Source of the DNA: an uncultured Bacteroidales bacterium | GTDB taxonomy: Bacteria; Bacteroidota; Bacteroidia; Bacteroidales; Paludibacteraceae | DNA: 36,746 bases | Assembly (NCBI GenBank): GCA_900316125.1 | Contig: ONBO01000018.1 | Location: 1 to 36,746 of the forward strand | Direction: 5' to 3' | Made by a program: the position numbers and the translations under genes | Shown here: positions 8,240 to 15,582 of the stretch, piece after piece | Layout of the letters: every line of letters starts with the position of its first letter | Position numbering within the stretch: the first letter of the stretch is position 1 | The notes under the pieces: generated by a model | Database searches by the model: none | What the model saw: only the letters and a program-made list of their open reading frames with translations | What the model was told of the DNA's origin: nothing

Positions 8240-10272
8240 ACATTAAGCCTGTTAACGTTATCCACGCCTTTAACCTTTCTCAGCTCGCTGCACATTGTCT
8301 TTATGTCATTTAAGTGCTTTACGTATACATTAAGGCGCGCCTTAAATATCTCGCCGTTTGTCTCCACCTGCACATTCTCTATATTAGCGTCAATGCTGTC
8401 CGATATAACTGTCACAATGTCAAGCAGCATGCGCTTGCGGTCAATTCCCTTAATCTCTATGAGAGATGTGAACACCTTCTCCTGCTCGTTGTTCCATTCT
8501 GCGGGTACTATGGTGTAGCCATCCTCCAGCTGCTGCATCTTGGCGTTCTGGCAGCTTCTCTTATGTACGGAGATGTTTCCATCAGGGTCTTTTATGCCCA
8601 CAATCTCATCACCTGGGATAGGCTGGCAGCATTTGGCTATTGTGTGATGGCTGCTCACAGATGTCTTCTCTTCATCACTCTTGCTCTTGCCAAAGCCAAA
8701 GAATGACGGCACCCACTTAGGTATGAACCTCGATGTCTGCCTCTCCTCCTCTTTCTTCTTTTCAGGTTCAGACTGAGTTCGGTTCTGCGCTCTCAGGGCG
8801 GCGTTAATCTTATCCTTTGCGTGAGATGTGGTGGCGTAGCCAATCCATTCAGGTTTAGGAGTTTGGTTCTCAGCGGTAAGAATCTCTATCTGGTCACCAC
8901 TGTGTATCTTATAGTTGAGAGGCACCAATTTGTTGTTCACCTTGGCGCCAATGGCGTGCATGCCTATGTCTGTGTGAATTATAAATGCAAAATCAAGAGC
9001 GGTGCAGTGTGCTGGCACTGACATGATGTCACCCTTGGGTGTGAACACAAAAAACTCAGACTCATACTGTGAGAGCTTGAATGTGTCAAGGAACTTCATT
9101 GCGTTGGAGTCAGGACTCTTTAGCAGGTCATTGACCGTATTGAGCCACTCCTCAATCTTTGACTCGCTGTTCGTATAGTCCTTCTTGTAGTTCCAGTGAG
9201 CAGCCAGACCCTTCTCAGCTATATCATCCATACGCCGGCTGCGTATCTGAACCTCAATCCAGTAGCCTTCCGGTCCCATGACAGTAACGTGCAGAGCCTC
9301 GTATCCGCTTGATTTAGGGTTGCTTAGCCAGTCTCGCGTGCGGTTAGGGTGCGGTTTATAGATGTTTGTTATAACATTGTATATCTTCCAGCACTCCAGT
9401 TTCTCATCCTCGCCTTCACGCGGGTCAAACACCACGCGGGAGCCAAGTATGTCATAAACCTCCTCAAAAGGGATTTGCTTGGCCTGCATCTTCTTGAAAA
9501 TGGAGTGAGGTGATTTAACCCTCTTCTTTATCTCAAAATTATAGCCCATATCAGTGAGTTTCTGCGTGATAGGGGCTACAAATTTGTTGTACTGCTCAAT
9601 GCGGCGGTCAGTCTCTATTTCAAGACGTTTCTGAATGAAGTCATATTCTGCAGGGTTGTTGTACTTGAAACACAGGTTCTCAAGTTCAGCCTTTATGGAG
9701 AATAGTCCGAGCCTGTGCGCTAGAGGAGCGTAGATGTATTCAGTCTCATTTGCAATCTTGAACTGCATGTTGGTAGGCTGCTGTTCAAGGCATCTCATAT
9801 TGTGCAGGCGGTCAGCAATCTTAATCAGTATGACCCTGATATCCTCTGACATGGAGATTACCAGTTTGCCAATGTTCTCCTGCTGCTCCTGCGCCTTTTC
9901 TCCAAAAATGCCGCCTGAAATCTTCTCCATGCCGGCAACCAGCGATGCCACCTTAGACCCAAAGAGATTCTCTATGTCCTCAATGGTGTAGTCTGTGTCT
10001 TCCGTAACGTCATGGAGTAGTGCGGCGCATATTGAAGTGGATCCCAGCCCAATCTCCTTGCAGCATATATGCGCAACCTCTACAGGGTGGAATATATAAG
10101 GTTCGCCGGAAATACGCCTGATTCCGGCATGAGCCTTTTTTGCAAAATTATAAGCTTTGGTTATTACGTCACTCTTTTTGCTGTGACGTGACGCCATATA
10201 GTCATCAATCAAGAGCTGAAAAGCCTTTTCTATCTGCTCGTTTTCAACCCTCTCTCTCTCTTCAATCTTCAT
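8236..10272 (-). CDS. RelA/SpoT-family (p)ppGpp synthetase/hydrolase (long RSH)
   Basis: Makes and/or degrades the alarmone (p)ppGpp. The 678 residues show the full long-RSH order. The HD hydrolase domain has FHP near 61-63 and HDVTED at 87-92, so the hydrolase site looks intact. The synthetase domain (about 240-370) has ILGSRVVFDP, SNPKSSGYEALH and EVQIRS. A TGS domain begins at FVFTPKGD, a zinc-finger-like segment has AKCCQPIPGDEIVGI, and an ACT domain ends the protein. The charge motif that reads RXKD in bifunctional enzymes is here RTRD. I believe RxRD is usual in this phylum, so both activities are likely. It lies 6 bases after a small envelope-type gene and overlaps the peptidase gene. 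SpoT/Rel naming is avoided because a second RSH may exist elsewhere. Confidence 0.95.
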   Translation of the reverse strand: MKIEERERVENEQIEKAFQLLIDDYMASRHSKKSDVITKAYNFAKKAHAGIRRISGEPYIFHPVEVAHICCKEIGLGSTSICAALLHDVTEDTDYTIEDIENLFGSKVASLVAGMEKISGGIFGEKAQEQQENIGKLVISMSEDIRVILIKIADRLHNMRCLEQQPTNMQFKIANETEYIYAPLAHRLGLFSIKAELENLCFKYNNPAEYDFIQKRLEIETDRRIEQYNKFVAPITQKLTDMGYNFEIKKRVKSPHSIFKKMQAKQIPFEEVYDILGSRVVFDPREGEDEKLECWKIYNVITNIYKPHPNRTRDWLSNPKSSGYEALHVTVMGPEGYWIEVQIRSRRMDDIAEKGLAAHWNYKKDYTNSESKIEEWLNTVNDLLKSPDSNAMKFLDTFKLSQYESEFFVFTPKGDIMSVPAHCTALDFAFIIHTDIGMHAIGAKVNNKLVPLNYKIHSGDQIEILTAENQTPKPEWIGYATTSHAKDKINAALRAQNRTQSEPEKKKEEERQTSRFIPKWVPSFFGFGKSKSDEEKTSVSSHHTIAKCCQPIPGDEIVGIKDPDGNISVHKRSCQNAKMQQLEDGYTIVPAEWNNEQEKVFTSLIEIKGIDRKRMLLDIVTVISDSIDANIENVQVETNGEIFKARLNVYVKHLNDIKTMCSELRKVKGVDNVNRLNV

Positions 10273-10278
10273 TAAGGT

Positions 10279-10548
10279 CTAAATCTTTTTCTTTCTGGCG
10301 AACAAGCGTTTGCCAATGGCGCTGCCAATCTGGAAATATGCAGACGGGTGCGACAGTAAAGTGCTTAAAGAGAATATCTTGCTGATTGAATCCTTTATAA
10401 GTACAGGTATTGATAGCTGGTGCCTCAGGTGCTTTTTAGCCCTGTAGAAACTCTTCTCAAGCTTTTGCTCTTTCTTGTCGACAAGCTTGCTGAGCCTCTT
10501 TTTCTCCTGCTCCAGTTCATCAAGATTTGTTATTCTGTTAAGATTCAT
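10279..10548 (-). CDS. Small basic coiled-coil protein, unknown function
   Basis: A protein of 89 residues. The first 40 or so are charged and heptad-like (LEQEKKRLSKLVDKKEQKLEKSF), predicting a coiled coil. A moderately hydrophobic part follows, then a Lys/Arg-rich end (FARKKK). I do not recognise a named family, but it has the composition of the small proteins found beside YtxH/holin-X pairs. It overlaps the holin-X-like gene by 11 bases and ends 6 bases before the RSH start, so co-expression is near certain. A role in membrane-associated stress response is inference from context only. Confidence 0.75.
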   Translation of the reverse strand: MNLNRITNLDELEQEKKRLSKLVDKKEQKLEKSFYRAKKHLRHQLSIPVLIKDSISKIFSLSTLLSHPSAYFQIGSAIGKRLFARKKKI

Positions 10549-10933
10549 TGCTTACATTCTCCTTCTTAGTTGCGTTGTTGTTCTCAGTCTCAGCGTCATC
10601 GTCAGCATAGAGAATTGCACTCAGCTGAGTGACTAAAGGATTTATAATAAGAGGCTTGCGTAGTAAGAATAGAATTGCTGCAAGTATAACGTACAGTAAC
10701 CCGAACAAGCAGAACCCGAGTGTCAGCCCGCCAAGCACCGGCTTTAGCGCGTAAATGACAGCCAGAGAGAAATAGATGGTGGCGCCAAGGACTAAAACGG
10801 TGAGGACAATGACCATCACTATAAGCCCTAAAATCTGGGAGCTCTTGTCAAGAAACTCCAGCTTTAAGAGCTTATAGCGTAGCTGAGTGTACTCTTTGGC
10901 CTCAGTAAGAAGCTGCTGATATTCGTTATCCAT
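10538..10933 (-). CDS. Holin-X-like (phage holin superfamily) membrane protein
   Basis: A 131-residue protein. An amphipathic N-terminal helix (about 1-30) is followed by two hydrophobic segments (about 33-62 and 68-92) and a charged tail rich in Asp, Glu and Asn. This is the layout of the 'phage holin family / Actinobacterial Holin-X' group, which in Bacteroidetes is a chromosomal inner-membrane protein, not a lysis protein. Its neighbour upstream is a YtxH protein, the usual partner. It starts 3 bases after that gene's stop and overlaps the next gene by 11 bases. No phage genes are nearby. Confidence 0.8.
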   Translation of the reverse strand: MDNEYQQLLTEAKEYTQLRYKLLKLEFLDKSSQILGLIVMVIVLTVLVLGATIYFSLAVIYALKPVLGGLTLGFCLFGLLYVILAAILFLLRKPLIINPLVTQLSAILYADDDAETENNNATKKENVSNES

Positions 10934-10936
10934 GGC

Positions 10937-11197
10937 TTAGGCCTCTTCTTCCTCCTCCTGCTCCTTAATAGACTCGTCAATGGCCACCTCTATGTCAGAC
11001 ATGTCAGTGATTTCATTAATCTTAGCCTTTACACGGGCTATGATGTCCTCAAACTTATCTTTAGAGATGCCCTTTTCCTGAAGCAGGTTAATTATAGCAG
11101 CTCTTGTCTTGTCGCCTTTGTCAGATGTCATGAATGCTGTTGCTGCGGCTCCTGCGGCTATACCGCAGATAAATGCCAAAATGTTTGATGCTCTCAT
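10937..11197 (-). CDS. YtxH-domain protein
   Basis: An 86-residue protein with one N-terminal hydrophobic segment rich in Ala and Gly (about residues 5-22, ICGIAAGAAATAF), then the basic stretch SDKGDKTRAAI and a charged helical region ending in a run of Glu. This matches the YtxH family, general-stress-associated small membrane proteins of unknown biochemical role. It is the first gene after a clear promoter and heads the co-directional set YtxH, holin-X-like, coiled-coil, RSH, M3 peptidase, QueH. Confidence 0.85.
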   Translation of the reverse strand: MRASNILAFICGIAAGAAATAFMTSDKGDKTRAAIINLLQEKGISKDKFEDIIARVKAKINEITDMSDIEVAIDESIKEQEEEEEA

Positions 11198-11219
11198 AAT
11201 TAGTCAAATTTTAGTTCTA

Positions 11220-11251
11220 CAAATATAAGGCTATTTTTTATTATCTCCAAG
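11220..11251 (-). promoter_or_regulatory. Promoter of the YtxH-RSH-queH operon
   Basis: On the minus strand, CTTG (complement of 11248-11251), 20 nt, then TATATTTG (complement of 11220-11227), about 22 bases before the YtxH ATG. The spacing matches the Bacteroidetes consensus. It sits directly after the acyltransferase stop. Confidence 0.7.
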
Positions 11252-11253
11252 CC

Positions 11254-12603
11254 TTATGCGCACAATTCATCTAATTTGCTCCAAAGCGAACTCCTTAGCG
11301 CACGCAACCCTGCGGCTCTTTCCTTTCCTCTTGCAAAAAGCGTGCCGAACTTGAAACGTATGAGACTTAGGTATTTACGGGCGTATTCGTGGTAACTCCA
11401 TGCGTATATGAGCAGCCATGGCTGCAAAATAAAGTGCAAAGTGGCGGTCATCCATCCCAGATAGATAAACTCCAATATAAACACGGCGATGTATAGAATA
11501 GGTGCTGTCACCAGTGAACTTATCACAATCTGAACCCCGCCCTTGAACATCACAAACGGCCCGCCTATTTTGTCCATCTTTTTGCAAAGCGGTATAGGCG
11601 CCAGCAGTATCAGAATGTTTGGTATTAGAGTGTATAGGAACACTGGCAGCAGGCATAGCAAGGTTATTCCGTGGAGAATAATCCACAACGGGGAGTCATT
11701 GTTACGCAGCACCCAGTCACGTATGCCAGCGTTATAGGTCTTGCTCTTAAGTTCAAGAGCGCTTGCAAATACATCCTTCAGCTTCTCAGGTTCAGATGCG
11801 GCACGCTCTTCAATGGTGCGGCAAAGTTGCATATCAGAGTCCAATTTGTCTGGCAGATATTTTGGGTCAAGCCCTCTCTGTGCGGCATATTTGACACCGT
11901 ATGTATTGCGTATGTAATCTATAGCCTCGTAGTTCTCTTCGCTCTGTATGTCAAGCATAACGGAGCGGATGCTCTCACGCACCAGAGCGTTCACTTGGCG
12001 TTGGGCGGTTCTAGGTTTTGTCTTGTAGAGCTCATAGAATGGCTGTAGGCTCACAGCAGGGGCTATGCGCACAAGGCAGTTGCGGCGGAAACGGTGATAG
12101 TTGTCATAGTGTATGGCAATTGGCAGTATCTTTACCTCTTTTTCAAAATTCTGACGTTCAGCTGCTTGGAACGCCATACGTAGGTATCCTAGAGAAAACT
12201 CGCCAAGGTAGTGGCGGGTCTGGTTTGTGGCCTCCGGGAATATGCCCACCCATTCATTGTTGAACAGTTTCTCCTCCACCTGGTCAAACTCAGTGAAGTT
12301 CTTGCCAAGGCTCTCCTCCCCGTCTGTGCGCATACGGTATGCCGGTATCACGTGAATGGAGCGAAAGAAATAGTTGAGGAACTTATTCTCAAAAAGCCCG
12401 CCTCTTGCAAACAGGTTCACAGTGCGGTCGGCAAAGGCGAATTCAATGGCAAGCGGGTCATTAATCGCATTTTGATGACACGATGCCACCACCACAGCCT
12501 CGTTTTGCTGAGGCATGTTCTCTTTACCTTCCACAAAAAAGTTTTTGTAGTATATCCTGTTGTGGATAAATTCAATGTAATGAAAAAGCCAGCGGAAAGA
12601 CAT
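11254..12603 (-). CDS. PlsC-type glycerol-phosphate acyltransferase family protein, membrane-bound
   Basis: Probably acylates glycerol-3-phosphate, lysophosphatidate or a related lipid. The N-terminal half holds the acyltransferase motifs: SCHQNAINDP (about 42-51, the HxxxxxD variant seen as NHPN..xD in relatives), a GGLFEN region, and GIFPEATN (about 122-129; most family members have FPEGTR). The C-terminal half has several hydrophobic segments (about 310-410), beyond the usual 200-250 residue PlsC core, as in the longer GPAT/DHAPAT-like proteins of Bacteroidetes. Total 449 residues. It lies downstream of the structured RNA and probably shares its promoter. The exact acyl acceptor cannot be told. 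Confidence 0.85.
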   Translation of the reverse strand: MSFRWLFHYIEFIHNRIYYKNFFVEGKENMPQQNEAVVVASCHQNAINDPLAIEFAFADRTVNLFARGGLFENKFLNYFFRSIHVIPAYRMRTDGEESLGKNFTEFDQVEEKLFNNEWVGIFPEATNQTRHYLGEFSLGYLRMAFQAAERQNFEKEVKILPIAIHYDNYHRFRRNCLVRIAPAVSLQPFYELYKTKPRTAQRQVNALVRESIRSVMLDIQSEENYEAIDYIRNTYGVKYAAQRGLDPKYLPDKLDSDMQLCRTIEERAASEPEKLKDVFASALELKSKTYNAGIRDWVLRNNDSPLWIILHGITLLCLLPVFLYTLIPNILILLAPIPLCKKMDKIGGPFVMFKGGVQIVISSLVTAPILYIAVFILEFIYLGWMTATLHFILQPWLLIYAWSYHEYARKYLSLIRFKFGTLFARGKERAAGLRALRSSLWSKLDELCA

Positions 12604-12607
12604 AAAC

Positions 12608-12626
12608 AGTTGATAGTTGAAAGTTT
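12608..12626. repeat. TTGAAAG-type short tandem repeat, copy A
   Basis: The sequence AGTTGATAGTTGAAAGTTT shows two to three degenerate units of about 8 bases (AGTTGAtA / AGTTGAAA / AGTTT). It lies just upstream of the acyltransferase start, between that start and the structured RNA. Similar tracts are at 14762-14794 and 20049-20066. Confidence 0.45.
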
Positions 12627-12635
12627 ATATAATTA

Positions 12636-12804
12636 TTTTTCATCTGAATTGAACCCATAAGTGTCCCCGTAGAAAAACCGTAGTGATTGGAACCTGCGAC
12701 GTCTGTTTGAGCGTAGCGAGTTTAGGAGTAGGTGAACATTAACAGGTTTTTCAAGGGAAATAGACCACGCCCTGGGTGAAATGCAGATGAAAAATCAATT
12801 AATA
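12636..12804 (-). ncRNA. ssrS: Structured RNA, candidate 6S RNA (ssrS) or structured leader
   Basis: A long-range 11-bp perfect stem pairs 12636-12646 with 12784-12794. Inside it, 12653-12656 can pair with 12774-12777, 12661-12663 with 12766-12768, 12664-12667 with 12755-12758, and 12672-12679 with 12745-12752 (8 bp), leaving an apical region of about 65 nt. A consensus promoter on the minus strand predicts a start near 12804, just before the stem. The rod shape, about 169-nt size, internal loops and isolated promoter fit 6S RNA, which binds RNA polymerase holoenzyme. No U-run terminator follows, so it could instead be the leader of the acyltransferase gene 33 bases on. The family assignment is inference; no covariance search was possible. 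Confidence 0.5.
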
Positions 12805-12810
12805 ACGCTG

Positions 12811-12842
12811 CAAATGTAATACAAAATGAGGGATTGTTCAAA
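12811..12842 (-). promoter_or_regulatory. Promoter of the structured RNA and probably the acyltransferase gene
   Basis: On the minus strand, TTTG-like TTG immediately upstream of a 20-nt spacer (the spacer is complement of 12819-12838), then TACATTTG (complement of 12811-12818) followed by C. This is the Bacteroidetes consensus at the usual spacing. Predicted start is near 12804. It is back to back with the promoter at 12847-12878 on the plus strand. Confidence 0.75.
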
Positions 12843-12846
12843 TTTT

Positions 12847-12878
12847 TTTGGAAGAGCGAACATTAATCATTATTTTTG
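12847..12878 (+). promoter_or_regulatory. Promoter of the outer-membrane protein gene at 12902
   Basis: TTTG at 12847-12850, exactly 20 nt, then TATTTTTG at 12871-12878. This is close to consensus. Predicted start is near 12885, giving a short leader of about 17 nt before the ATG at 12902. Confidence 0.78.
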
Positions 12879-12901
12879 TAGTTTGAAAAGACAAAACCAA
12901 T

Positions 12902-13897
12902 ATGATGAGAACAGTAAGACTTATTGCGTGTATTGTGTTGGCGTGCGGATTTTTTGTGCCCGCCAGTGGTCAGGGTTATATGGCCACCAAATTAAAGATA
13001 GACTCAATTAAACCGTATACCTTCCATGGCTCCGCTTTTGTAGGCGGTAAGGTTGAGCAGACAGACTGTTTCACAGTGCAGGTTGAGGGCGGACTTGAAT
13101 GTATGGTCCCGTTCAAGAAACATAAACTCAGGTTTGCCGGTAAAATGAGTTTCAATACCTATAACACCTTCGATAATGGCAACAGAGGTTATTGCTATTT
13201 GGCAGGAGATTTCTACCAGTATCACATCGATGATGCATTAGGTATAAGAGAAAAAAACAAATTCTTCTTTACGGCATTGGGTGGCGCGCAGTATGATTTT
13301 TGTCGTGATATGCATTGCCGTATTTTTACAGGTATGATGGTTACATTCCAGCCGTTAAGGAAGCATCCGCACTTGTGCTTGGAGCCAGGCTTTGGTTTCT
13401 TAATGGATTTCTCATATTGGAATGCACTTGCGGGTTCTGACCGTGCAAGCCTTCTTAAGTTTTACAACCAGCCGGAAAATGTAGGCGTACAGTCTTACTT
13501 AGGCATTGGCCCGGACGGATATGTCTGGCAGCAGGATCCTAGTATAGTGGGCTCGGTTAATTTCCTGGGTGAGTGGGACAGAATTGCATTCAATCTATAT
13601 GTAATGGTTTCGCAGCCTGTAACCCCTACATTTGAAGCTGACAGATATGAGGAGGAGCTTCCTGATGTGTTTAAGAATTTCTTTAACACAAAGTGGCTGC
13701 CGCTTGTGACTATTGACGGTTCCATAATGGTAAAAATTTACAAGATGCTCTCTTTCAAGATTAACTGTGAGTTCCTATGGGACGGTGGCCAGCTTCCAAG
13801 CGAGCGTCACATGGTGGATTTTGAAGGTACGCAGGTTCCAATTGGAGCACGTAATATGAGGTATTGTTTCACTGGAGGATTAAATATTCAATGGTAG
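12902..13897 (+). CDS. Predicted outer-membrane beta-barrel protein, unknown function
   Basis: A 331-residue protein with an N-terminal signal peptide (residues 1-24, cleavage likely after PASGQ). The rest is rich in alternating aromatic strands (KLRFAGKMSFNTYNTF, RIAFNLYVMVS, MLSFKINCEFLW) and ends in GGLNIQW, a C-terminal aromatic residue as in outer-membrane barrels inserted by BamA. I do not recognise a specific family; it resembles uncharacterised Bacteroidales surface proteins. The start could be either of two adjacent ATGs (12902 or 12905). The 3' end overlaps the RluA-type gene by 7 bases, so both probably share one mRNA. Confidence 0.8.
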   Translation: MMRTVRLIACIVLACGFFVPASGQGYMATKLKIDSIKPYTFHGSAFVGGKVEQTDCFTVQVEGGLECMVPFKKHKLRFAGKMSFNTYNTFDNGNRGYCYLAGDFYQYHIDDALGIREKNKFFFTALGGAQYDFCRDMHCRIFTGMMVTFQPLRKHPHLCLEPGFGFLMDFSYWNALAGSDRASLLKFYNQPENVGVQSYLGIGPDGYVWQQDPSIVGSVNFLGEWDRIAFNLYVMVSQPVTPTFEADRYEEELPDVFKNFFNTKWLPLVTIDGSIMVKIYKMLSFKINCEFLWDGGQLPSERHMVDFEGTQVPIGARNMRYCFTGGLNIQW

Positions 13898-14772
13898 GTT
13901 CTGAACAGAAAAAATTTTCAGTGCGTGTGACGGAGGATGCTCCGCTTATGGAGTTTCTGGAGAAGAAACTGAGCGGTTACAGCCGTAACACAATCAAGGC
14001 GCTTATAAAGCACCGCCAGCTGCTTCTTGACGGGCATACGGTGCTAACTCGTCATGACTATCCTCTAAAGAAGGGTGGCGTTGTGGATGTGTTGAGCTCT
14101 GCACAAAGCGTGGCGTCGGGGTTGAACCATCCCAAACTGAGCATAATATTTGAAGACGAGCATATAATTGTGGTGGAGAAGAAGGAGGGGCTGCTCTCTG
14201 TGAAAACTCCGAACACACCTGAGGAGTCTGCCACACACCTTCTTAACCAGTATCTGAGACCACAAGGACGAGACCACTACATATACGTGGTGCATCGTCT
14301 TGACCGCGAGACCTCTGGTGTGATGATGTTTGCAAAGAGCAAGGAGGTGCAGCAGACACTGCGTGACAACTGGAAGAAGTATGTGACGGAACGCAGCTAT
14401 GTGGCTATAGTTGACGGAGTTATAGAGCAAAAGAAGGGCAGGATAGAGTCATATCTTACAGAAGATATAAAGAAGGTAATGCACTCATCGCCTGTTGATA
14501 ACGGCGGTCAGCTTGCCATCACAAACTATACAGTAATAAGTACAAACGGACGCGAGAGCCTTGTAAGGCTTAACCTGGAGACAGGGCGTAAGAACCAGAT
14601 ACGTGTGCAGTTGCAGAGTATTGAGCATCCTGTAGCCGGCGATGTGAAGTACGGCAGCCGTAACAGCCGTTACGGGCGCCTCTGCCTGCATGCAGAGACA
14701 CTACGTTTCAAACATCCTGTAACAGGCAAGCCCATGGCGTTCAGCGTTCCCGTTCCATTCAAGTTGAGTTGA
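13891..14772 (+). CDS. RluA-family 23S/tRNA pseudouridine synthase
   Basis: Converts specific uridines in rRNA or tRNA to pseudouridine. Starting at the ATG at 13891 gives 293 residues. An N-terminal S4-like segment (about 10-65, LEKKLSGYSRNTIKALIKHRQLLLDG) comes first, then the synthase domain with VVHRLDRETSG, whose Asp (D138) is the catalytic residue, and TGRKNQIRVQL as the later family motif. A longer frame from 13864 exists, but 13891 lies 12 bases after GGAGGA and gives the normal N-terminus. It overlaps the preceding gene's stop. The target uridine cannot be read from the sequence, so RluB/C/D names are withheld. Confidence 0.92.
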   Translation: MVGSEQKKFSVRVTEDAPLMEFLEKKLSGYSRNTIKALIKHRQLLLDGHTVLTRHDYPLKKGGVVDVLSSAQSVASGLNHPKLSIIFEDEHIIVVEKKEGLLSVKTPNTPEESATHLLNQYLRPQGRDHYIYVVHRLDRETSGVMMFAKSKEVQQTLRDNWKKYVTERSYVAIVDGVIEQKKGRIESYLTEDIKKVMHSSPVDNGGQLAITNYTVISTNGRESLVRLNLETGRKNQIRVQLQSIEHPVAGDVKYGSRNSRYGRLCLHAETLRFKHPVTGKPMAFSVPVPFKLS

Positions 14773-14794
14773 GAGTTGATAATTGAGAGTTGAT
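14762..14794. repeat. TTGAGAG-type short tandem repeat, copy B
   Basis: Contains TTGAGAGTTGAT twice (starting about 14769 and 14784), plus a preceding GTTGAG unit. The RluA-type gene's stop codon TGA (14770-14772) is inside the repeat, and the second copy supplies one arm of the following terminator. Confidence 0.5.
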
Positions 14795-14837
14795 GCGGAG
14801 GGCAATAATTAAAAATTATGAAGCATCAACGGTTTTT
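14789..14837 (+). terminator. Rho-independent terminator after the RluA-type gene
   Basis: GTTGATGC at 14789-14796 pairs perfectly with GCATCAAC at 14823-14830 and is followed by GG and five T (14833-14837). The loop holds an AT-rich inner inverted repeat (ATAATT 14805-14810 with AATTAT 14814-14819). Part of the stem overlaps a TTGAGAG repeat. Confidence 0.6.
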
Positions 14838-14862
14838 ATGTTGAGACTATAAATGTGTGAAT

Positions 14863-15582
14863 ATGAATTGTAGAATATTAATATGTACTTTAATGGCTGC
14901 ATCGCTGTGCGCGATGGCGGCGGAGCCAGAGTACAGGGTAAAAAGCTACCCTGACGGAGGCGTGCAGTATGACGGATATTTCATAGGTGACCAACCTGTG
15001 GAAATAACAAGGTATTACCAGAACAGCAGAATCCAGTCTGTGCAGAAATTCAACCCTGACGGGAGCTCCACCATAAATATTTACTCAGAGGGTGCCACAC
15101 CGTTTGCTGTGGGTGCGTATGACAAAGAGAAACGTCGCACAGGCCACTGGGATTTCTATGCAGACGGAGGCAAGACCATCATGAAGATTGATTACAAGGA
15201 GGGGAAGAAGGATGGAACTACAGTGCTCTATTTTAAGGATGGCGCCATTATGGACAGTATCAGCTATAAGGCTGACAAACTTGACGGTGAGCGTACACAG
15301 TTTTTTCAAAATGGTAGAAAACTTGCAGTCATAAACTATAAAGACGGAGTGCCTGACGGTAGTTACATATCATATTTTGATGATGGCTCCGTTGACCGTA
15401 GCGGAAGTTACAAAGATGGGCAGCGTGACGGTGAATGGCTCTTCTACAAGGCAGACGGCACAGTGGAGGAGTATAAGTTCAAAAACGGCAAATGTAAGAA
15501 GTATGACGATATGCTCCGTAAGGAGAATCGTGACAGTGAGACGGACCCACATATTCCAGAACCCACAATAGAGAATCTCTGA
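14863..15582 (+). CDS. MORN-repeat (YwqK-type) exported protein
   Basis: A protein of about 239 residues with a signal peptide (MNCRILICTLMAASLCAMAA). The mature part has repeated units of the MORN/YwqK pattern with spacing near 23 residues: KRRTGHWDFYADG, GKKDGTTVLYFKDG, DKLDGERTQFFQNG, GVPDGSYISYFDDG, GQRDGEWLFYKADG. Such repeats form beta-hairpin ladders; the biochemical role in Bacteroidetes is unknown, and 'YwqK family antitoxin' is a database label, not a demonstrated function. A GTG at 14857 would add two residues. Its stop overlaps the xseA start (ATGATG region), so it is coupled to the exonuclease genes. Confidence 0.85.
   Translation: MNCRILICTLMAASLCAMAAEPEYRVKSYPDGGVQYDGYFIGDQPVEITRYYQNSRIQSVQKFNPDGSSTINIYSEGATPFAVGAYDKEKRRTGHWDFYADGGKTIMKIDYKEGKKDGTTVLYFKDGAIMDSISYKADKLDGERTQFFQNGRKLAVINYKDGVPDGSYISYFDDGSVDRSGSYKDGQRDGEWLFYKADGTVEEYKFKNGKCKKYDDMLRKENRDSETDPHIPEPTIENL

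Noticed and set aside
8314..8706. 130-residue open frame antisense to the RSH gene
   Set aside because: It overlaps the conserved ACT and zinc-finger region of RSH and has no start signals.
10538..10933. Prophage or lysis cassette suggested by a holin-like protein
   Set aside because: There is no endolysin, capsid, integrase or other phage gene nearby; holin-X proteins beside YtxH are ordinary chromosomal genes.
12636..12804. tRNA or tmRNA, suggested by GGTTCCAATC on the minus strand
   Set aside because: No acceptor stem, no cloverleaf and no ANYALAA-type tag frame can be formed around it.
13864..13890. Upstream start of the RluA-type protein
   Set aside because: It would overlap the outer-membrane gene by 34 bases and add residues not typical for the family; ATG 13891 fits better.
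14863..15582. Toxin-antitoxin system, from the database label of YwqK-type proteins
   Set aside because: The protein has a signal peptide and is followed by xseA, and no toxin gene lies beside it; the label is not evidence of antitoxin function.
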